NCBI GenBank assembly: GCA_009760855.2
Contig: WPIO01000001.1
Location: forward strand, 19,307,501-19,371,500
DNA: 64,000 nt
Source: Cristatella mucedo
Lineage: Eukaryota > Bryozoa > Phylactolaemata > Cristatellidae
Direction of reading: 5' to 3'
The notes under the pieces were generated by a model. That model saw nothing but the letters and a program-made list of their open reading frames with translations, was not told the origin of the DNA and did not search any database. Position 1 is the stretch's first letter, and the number at the start of each line of letters is the position of its first letter. This document shows positions 1 to 64,000 of the stretch, one piece after another. Position numbers and translations under genes: made by a program.

Positions 1-277
1 ACAAGTCTCTGGCCAAGGTCAACGCGACCATGCCCCTCCCCCTCCGACGACCAATCATCGTGTCTTCCTTTGAAACATTAACAGACCGAGCCAACTCTTT
101 GCTGTTCAACCGTGACAAACAAAGAAGCTGACAGCTACTGTATCACTGTGAAAAGACTCCCGACTGACGACACGACATCCCATGACTTGACATTTAAAGA
201 GCTAAAGCTGAATGCAAACCTGTTTCTCCCAGCCTTTGCTGGGTCCTTGTGATTTGGCCCTTGCTACCTTATGCATG
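1..277. other. No gene seen
   Basis: Unique-looking sequence with no convincing exon, repeat end or RNA gene. It ends where LINE A sequence begins abruptly. Confidence 0.4.
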
Positions 278-1790
278 CCTAGCAAACTATCGTCCAGTTT
301 CCCTTCTCCCGTTCTTATCAAAGATTCTTGAAAAATTGTTGCTAAGCAGCTAGTTGAACATATTGAAAATAATGGAATGTCAGAAACATTTCAATCAGGT
401 TTCAAGAGGCAGCACTCTACTGAAACTGCTCTCCTCCGTGTTAACAATGACATTCTACGTGGCAACGACGACTGGAATGTCACTGCCTTAGCTCTGCTAG
501 ATCTGTCTGCTGCCTTCGACACCATTGATCACGAAGTTCTGCTTGAAAGATTGAGAACAACGATCGGTCTGGCAGACGAAGCACTGGCATGGTTTAAATC
601 CTACTTGTCTGATCGTGTTCAATCCGTGTCGTGTGGGGGTCAGGTCTCAGACATGAGAAGGGTCACCTGTGGAGTCCCTCAAGGGTCTGTACTCGGTCCC
701 TTGCTGTTCTCCATTTATATACAACCTCTGGGAAAAGTGATTAAGGCCCATGGAATAGGATATCACTTCTATGCTGACGATACTCAGTTGTATTTGTCAT
801 TTAAACCGTCGGAATCTGCTGCAGCAACTGAGAAACTGAATGCTTGCCTTGCCGATATTCGATCCTGGATGTCGAAAAACTTCCTGAAATTAAATGACGA
901 TAAAACCGAACTGCTTCTCATAGGACACCCTAAGCGCGTGGCTGGATTAAAAGGCTTTGCTGTTCTAATAGGTGATGCTATTGTGCGACCTTCACCACGT
1001 GCTCGTAATCTAGGTGTCGTGTTCGACAGCTGCCTCAATTTCAAAAGCTTCATTTAGAAGACTGCCTCTACAGCTAGCCATCACATCCGATCCCTATCTA
1101 AGATTAGAAGCTGTCTCCCACGTGGCTTGTAGAAATTTTAACTAGCTCTGTAGTTCTGTCTCGGCTTGATTATTGTAATTCCCTTTTGGCTGGGCTACCA
1201 AAGAAAGCTATTATGCCACTACAGTGGACTATGAATATGGCTGCAAGGCTGGTCTTCAAGTCCCAGCGGTTTGAGCACGTGTCTCCTTTGCTGAAAGAGC
1301 TAGAATGGTTGCCGGTTGAGCAAAGGATACAGAGCAAAGTTCTTACGCTGTCCCACAAGGCCCGCCACGGCTTGGCTCCTTCATACCTAGCTGAACTGCT
1401 GCATCAGTTTCAGCCTGTTCGCGCCCTCAGGTCCTGTGTGGACAATAAATTAGCTGTCCCATTCCTCCGCTTAAAGACAGTTGGCGACAGAAGCTTTAGC
1501 TCTGCAGGTCCTAGACTGTGGAACTCGCTTCCACAATTCTTACGCAACGACATCTACTCTCCAACTGCCGACTATGGCACATCTTTTTCAGCGGTCCTGA
1601 ACTGCTACTTCTATGCCACTCACTACCTCAACTGCTCCCCTAACTCTGCTATGCTTCCCATTTTCTCTTTGTTGCGTGAGACGAAATCTGTTGGCTACCG
1701 AATGCGTACCGAAAGCCGCTTAGGCTGCGAGTGCGCTATACCCACATGGTCTTTATGACTTTGTGGAGTTACTGACGGAGATACATTACT
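278..1790 (+). mobile_element. LINE A copy 1, 5'-truncated CR1/L2-type retrotransposon, broken
   Basis: This is the reverse transcriptase part of a non-LTR retrotransposon. It begins abruptly at about 278, inside the segment read NYRPVSLLP in the longer copy at 53.5 kb, as expected for 5' truncation by target-primed insertion. RT motifs are visible: LLDLSAAFDTIDH, GVPQGSVLGPLLFSIY and FYADDTQLYLSF (the YADD catalytic centre). The frame ends at 1,055, where CAG of the sister copy has become TAG. It resumes from about 1,186 with the C-terminal region (GPRLWNSLPQFLRND). The 3' end lies near 1,790 in the conserved GGAGTTACTGACGGAGATAC. The copy is dead. Confidence 0.88.
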
Positions 1791-1864
1791 GACACGGCGC
1801 CGGTTACTGCTAACGATGTGATCATGCTTCCACCATAGCATATGCGAAGTGCCCAGAAATAGAT

Positions 1865-2192
1865 TACCGTATTTTAATGAGTATAAGTCGCACCCAAGTA
1901 TTAGTCACGCTACATTTATGGACACAAGTTTTTGAAAAAGGTTTCATTGAAAAATAATTTTACTGAATATATAGCTCATTTTGTATTAACATAAGTCTGC
2001 TTTAATCATCACAAGAAACTGGTCATCTGTATCACTGCTAATATCTTCACAGTCTTCTGCAACATTGTCAATGTCCGAATCGTCACTTTCACTGTATGCA
2101 GTATCTTGACACTGACTTGCAGTATATAAGTCACAGGTACACTTTTTCCCCAAACAATTGGAAACAAGTGCGACTTGTACTCATAAAAATAC
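1865..2192. mobile_element. MITE-like DNA transposon with about 28-bp terminal inverted repeats
   Basis: The left end TACCGTATTTTAATGAGTAT and the right end read in reverse, TACTGTATTTTTATGAGTAC, both continue into AAGTCGCAC. The element is about 330 bp. On the minus strand (about 2,000-2,105) the interior can be read as an acidic run containing ESDDSDIDNVAEDCEDISS, which resembles the acidic tail of some pogo/jerky-type transposases. It is probably an internally deleted derivative of such an element. Confidence 0.65.
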
Positions 2193-2324
2193 AGTAGGTT
2201 CTCCGAGGGAGCAAAACATGTATTAATTATTCTCAGTGGTACTATTTAGCACAAGGAATACTAATAATATCAATAATAATAGGCAGGTTTCGTAGCACTC
2301 TAGGAGAACTTGTCGTCTACCCTT

Positions 2325-2545
2325 GCTGAAAGAGAATCAAGAGTGAAGTTCTTACTCTGATGCACAATGCCCTCATCACGGCTTGGTCCATCCACAGATA
2401 ACCTAACTACTGCATCCATTTCGGCTTCCACTGACTCCTACCATTCCGAGCTCTCTCTCATCCTCTAGTTCTGGTGCCACCTGATCGTCCTCAGCATCCG
2501 GTCATCTTGCTGTTGCTCGCACTCCAGTTCGAAAGCACCGAAAGT
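2325..2545 (+). mobile_element. LINE A remnant, strongly decayed
   Basis: The stretch resembles the LINE A segment around LLKELEWLPVEQRIQSKV and the following His/Ala-rich part (tgctgaaagagaatcaagag, then acggcttggtcc). There are many indels and no open frame. Confidence 0.45.
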
Positions 2546-2857
2546 CTGGACCTTGCTTCCAGCTACGGTCACAACCTGCTGGGACCATGCATCTTTTAAG
2601 TCTTACCTAGAGATGCATATGTTCCGGTCAGCTTTCTCTTACCCCCATCGAACAGGTCTTTTTTTTGTTCAGGGCAGCATTGCTATAGTACCAGTGCATG
2701 ATTCGGTGCATGATGCTGCTAGCCAGAGTTATTACTAACCGGTGGCCACGAGTGTCTTCGTGCTTACTTTTGCATGCTTGTCTAAGAATGATACCGTGCA
2801 TGCCATTACCCATGGTCATTGACGTCATACGGGCAGTCCTCCAGGTCGCACACATGC

Positions 2858-2950
2858 ACTCACACACACGGATACGTGCAGATACAAACACACACACACG
2901 CACATACACGCACACGCAAACACACAGATACGCACACATACAAACACATA
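2858..2950. repeat. CA-rich microsatellite next to exon 18
   Basis: Imperfect (CA)n with interspersed GATACG and CATACG units. It abuts the exon 18 donor on the intron side, so the transcript carries UG-rich RNA directly after the splice site. Confidence 0.8.
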
Positions 2951-2951
2951 C

Positions 2952-58655
<55,704 letters not shown>

Positions 58656-59214
58656 CTAAACCAGATGATGCCATCAGATATTTATCGCTTATCAAGTGCA
58701 TTACTATTACTATATGCCCATTTAGCTTTCCAATGTTTGAATGCTCCCAAAAGGGTTAAGGACGAGTTGCCTCTTTGGCATAATCCAGGCTATGTGTATG
58801 CAAAGAAGATACCAATTAGTGAACACTCACCAATAGTCTTGCCACTGCAATACTGGTTAAAAGCCTTTAGATATGAATCCGAAAAGCATGCTTAAGATTT
58901 CCTCTTACAATTAACATGTGCTTAAGGGAAGTCACTTGTTCTTCACGATGCTGGTTTGGGGTTCGAGTCCTGCAGTGGGCGATTCTTTATTGCCTACTGC
59001 AAGGGGTGGTGACAGCCGTAAAGGCCTTTCGGCTGCTATATAAATGAGGCTGTTATATCAGCAAAGCTTTTTCCACATGTGCAAGACAAGAGATTATTCA
59101 TTAATTGCAGCAGCCGACTGGGGTTGGGCTTGAATCGATCAGAAAAGATGGCTGTCGTCACAGTAAAAAGACGAGTCTGAGCTCAAATTATTAATGCCAG
59201 AAGAACTGCGTTAT
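58656..59214. other. Upstream of exon 1: worn SINE2, otherwise nothing seen
   Basis: A worn SINE2 in plus orientation lies at about 58,945-59,070 (gggttcgagtcctgcagtgg gcgattctttattgcc, then ctgctatataaatgaggctg). No earlier exon, promoter or start codon was recognised. Confidence 0.5.
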
Positions 59215-62135
59215 TAAAAAATGGTCAAGGGATGATTCCAGTGACCTCGTCCTGAAGATCATATCCCAATAAAAGAAGACATGTAGTACTTTGAACCCTA
59301 TTGCACTGTCCTGCTTCTAAAATTCATTAACCTGCTGCTGCCATGCATAACTAACATCAGTGATATGTCCTAGCCTCAGGTCATGTCCTAGAACCTCTCA
59401 ACAAGGCTGTAGTCAGGCCACTACTCAAGAAAGCAACACAAGAGCAAGTGTACCTGAGCAACTTCTGCTAAGTCTCACTTCTAACGTTCCTATTCAAGAC
59501 ATTTAAATTGAATGATGACAAAACCAACTTACTAGTTATAGGCATTCACTTTGATAACTTATCTGCCGCTTTCAGCACCGAATTTTGTGCATTGACTGAC
59601 TCATTGTCTCTTGTGGCTCATGTGCATGGCCCTACTCACATCAAGGGTCACACACTCGACCAGATTTTCTCACACAACTGCACTTTGTCATCACCAATTA
59701 TCACCAAATCCTGCTTATCTGACCAAATGCAGATCTCATTCAATCTACAGTGTGTGCCTACCTCCTCCTCTAAAATAACCTGTGAATCGCGAAACCTCAA
59801 GACCCTTGACATCGATGCTGTCCAAGCGAGAATATCTGCTTCACCTCTGCTGCTCAGTCCTCCCTCCGATCTGTCATCATTGGTAGATAGCTACAACACG
59901 ACACTAGCTAACACGCTCGACGAGTTTGCACATCTGACAAAGCGCACTGTGCGTCCCTGCCCAGACGGCCTATGGTTTACCACAGACATTAAAATAGCCA
60001 GGTCTACTAAGCGAAAGCTTGAAAAAGCATGCAAAATATCTGGACTGGCTGTCCGTCGACAGGCGTATGAAAACTGCTGTAGGTCGTACCAGTCGATCCT
60101 GGCAAAGACCAAGTCTAGCTTCTATTGAAACATTGTTGAATCACAGATGCACAATCCAAAAATGCTGATTTCGACGATAAACCATATCAACTGCTCCCAG
60201 ATTAGCTCCTTACCTGATGATCCTTGTGATGATCTAGCCGATCGCTTCTCTCGATTCTTTGTGCAGAAGATAGACAAGATCAGGGAATCCTTCCCTGCGA
60301 TGACAACATCTCCACTAGAATGCTGTTCCCCGATCCCCGGCAGCACCTCAATGTCTACATTTAAGCATGTCACTAGTGATCTAGTCCTGAAGTTCGTATC
60401 TCAATCAAAGAAGACAACAAGTCCTCTGGACCCTATCCCCACTGTCCTGCTCCTCCATGGCATTGATCTGCTGCTGCCATGCATAACTAACATCATTAAT
60501 ATGCCATTAGCCTCAGGTCATGTCCCAGCACCTTTCAAAAAAGCTGTAGTCAGCCCACTTCTCAAGAAATCGACACTAGACTAAGATAACTTAAGCAACT
60601 ACCGTCCAGTCTCACTTCTACCATTCCTATCAAAGACTGGAACACATCATGGAGGACTAGCTTAACTCATATATCGAAACCTCACACCTTGCTAGTAAGT
60701 TACAGTCTGGCTTTAGAGCTAATCACTCTACAGAGTCAGCATTGCTTAGGGTATACAACGACCTACTTAGGAATGCAGACATGGGTGGAGTGTCTGCTTG
60801 TTTTGCTCGATCTTTCGGCAGCTTTTGATACCATCGATCACAAAGTTCTTCTAGAGCGCCTCTCATCTTGCCTGGGCATCACTGGCACTGCTCTGCAGTG
60901 GTTCAGGTCCTATCTCAGTGGGAGACTCCAGAGTATTGACGTGAAGAATGGACAAAGATCATCTGAAGTACCTCTGAAATATAGAGTACCTCAGGGCTCT
61001 GTGCTAGGTCCGGTTCTTTTCACGGTTTATACTCTGCCTCTTGCTGATGTGATTGCCAAGCACAATCTAGGCTTTCACTTCTATGCAGATGACACTCAGT
61101 TGCACCTTTGCTTTGATCCCTCCCAGCTGTCAAGCACCTCAAACTCTCTCAACTCACTTGCTGCATGTATTGATGACATCCGCACATGGATGGCAGCCAA
61201 TTTTCTAAAACTTAATGATGATACAAACTAACTTATCAGCTCGAAATAAAACTAAAGAATCAGCTCGAAATCTAGGTGTCATATTCTAAAGCGACCTCTC
61301 GTTAGACGACCATATCAGCTCCACGGTCAAATCTGCCTATTTTCAGCTTCATAATATTGCTAAAACTCGGGCTTGTATAGATAAGGATACCGCATCTAAG
61401 TTGGTCCATGCATTCGTGACATCCCGTCTCGACTTCTGCAACTCACTGCTTACTGGCCCACGAGCATGTGCGATCAGGCGATTGCAGCTGGTGCAAAACT
61501 CTGCAGCTAGGCTTGTCTGTCGTGAGCGTCGCAATTGCCACATCACAACACTTCTCACCGACCTGCATTAGTTTCCAGTCAAGCAACGCATTGAGTTCAA
61601 GGTTTTGTCGCTCACTTTTAGATCCCTTCATTCTTTGGCTCAGCCTACCTACCAGATCTACTGCCCCACCAGGCTGTGCATCGTGCCACCTACTTTTCGG
61701 AATCTGTTTACCTATACCTCGTACAAACCTCAAATCCTTTGGAGATCGTGCCTTTAGTTCGTTTGGTGCCAAAGCATGGAACTCACTCCCGACTTGCATC
61801 ACGACATCCCCTAACTAGACCGCATTTGAAAAGAAACTAAAAACGCACCAATTTATGACAGCAGCTGAGTGAGTGCAATGAGTGCAGTGCAATGAGTCCC
61901 TGTGATTCGCCTTTATGAGCTTATGCGTGCTGACACTATGCATGCTGCAACTAACCATACTTGCATGCTGACCCTGTGCATGTCACCCCTAACCATGTTA
62001 TTCTTGTTGTTAATTGAGCATGCTACCACTAACCAGTCGACAGTGTTTCCTTCGCAGCAAATGTAAAGCGCCTAGAAAGAGATTGAATTCTCCGAGGGCG
62101 CTTCATTAAATGTCTTATTGTTGTTCTTATTAAGG
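59215..62135 (+). mobile_element. LINE B copies, rearranged and broken
   Basis: The first piece, 59,215-59,500, is a worn RT segment (SDLVLK...KKT region). It jumps at about 59,505 to LNDDKTNLLVIG and then to endonuclease sequence: FSTEFCALTDSLSLV, HGPTHIKGHTLDQIF, CLSDQMQISF. From there a second copy runs in order: KTTSPLDPIPTVLL (60,420), AAFDTIDHKVLLE, QGSVLGPVLFTVY and FYADDTQLHLCF (61,077), then the C-terminal region from 61,280. It has stops at 60,126 and 60,582, frameshifts, and a deletion after LNDDTN. The 3' end is the LINE B signature aaatgtaaagcgcctagaaa followed by a TTATTG-type tail near 62,115. Confidence 0.85.
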
Positions 62136-62629
62136 GACACAGCAGGTGCCCTTTTAAAGATAACTACCGATATCCTTCTAGATGTGGCTCCCACACCAGA
62201 TATACTAAACCTAGTGTCGAATGTCGGCCATGGGCACCAAACACTGCCAGCTGTGTTTTTGACCATTGCAGAATTCTTTTCGATATGCTAAGCTCTAAGA
62301 TGTATTGTATATGGAGACCAGTGCTTCTAAGACTCATCTAAAGCTGTTTGCTTTTTGACCTTTGCAAGCATGAAATTGTGTGCCTATGTACATCTAAATG
62401 TTACTTCCTTGGGAAGGCATGCTCCACTGTACCACTTCCCTACTAGACTAGGCATCTGCACCTGAGCGAGCGGGCTGTGACTATAGCCTGTTGTTAGTGA
62501 CCTTACAATTAGGTATTATCATGAATCTATTATCGCTTTAATATTGTCTTTCAAAAGCATTCATGCTTTTGGCTGCTGCTGCCAGGGTTCTTGTATTGCA
62601 TATATCATGAAAGAAGCAACTGCTAGCAA
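62136..62629. other. No gene seen
   Basis: Between two LINE B regions. No repeat end, exon or RNA gene was recognised. Confidence 0.4.

Positions 62630-64000
<1,371 letters not shown>

Overview
The window looks like intronic and intergenic DNA of an animal, probably an invertebrate. It has spliced exons with GT-AG borders, tRNA-derived SINEs, CR1/L2-type LINEs, Tc1 and pogo/Tigger DNA transposons, and long GA, CA and AAT microsatellites. There is no bacterial gene layout. The species cannot be named from the sequence alone.

One host gene spans most of the window on the minus strand (about 58,655 down to 2,952). I reconstructed 18 exons from coding-like translation, splice borders and a continuous phase chain. 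They encode about 670 residues with both ends missing. The N-terminal third is low-complexity and rich in Ala, Gly, Ser and Pro. The rest is almost continuous coiled coil, as in centrosomal, ciliary or Golgi scaffold proteins, but I do not recognise the family. Exon 10 carries an A9 homopolymer that breaks the frame, and the neighbouring exons show that it should be 7 or 10 A.

The introns are filled with mobile elements. There are two LINE families. LINE A has a (TTACA)n tail and copies at 278-1,790, 26,410-28,440, 32,365-32,720, 38,103-38,770, 39,345-40,290, 51,355-51,565 and 53,500-56,606. LINE B has an (ATT)n tail and copies at 15,440-15,960, 23,333-24,840, 59,215-62,135 and 62,630-64,000. 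There are two tRNA-derived SINE families, and the 3' tail of SINE1 matches the tail of LINE B. A complete but dead Tc1 element (29,925-31,545), a deleted pogo/Tigger element (52,377-53,266) and a MITE (1,865-2,192) are also present.

The most unusual object lies in intron 2 at 45,355-50,838: an inverted repeat with two arms of about 2.57 kb around a 172-bp spacer. Each arm is an array of about 15 diverged monomers averaging 168 bp. Each monomer carries ATTG(CC) motifs spaced every 10 bp. The arms match unit by unit, so the array seems to have diversified first and then been duplicated in inverted orientation. A SINE1 later landed in the right arm only. The structure lies within the intron of the minus-strand gene, so its transcript could fold into a very long hairpin. 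This is the best candidate for something undescribed.
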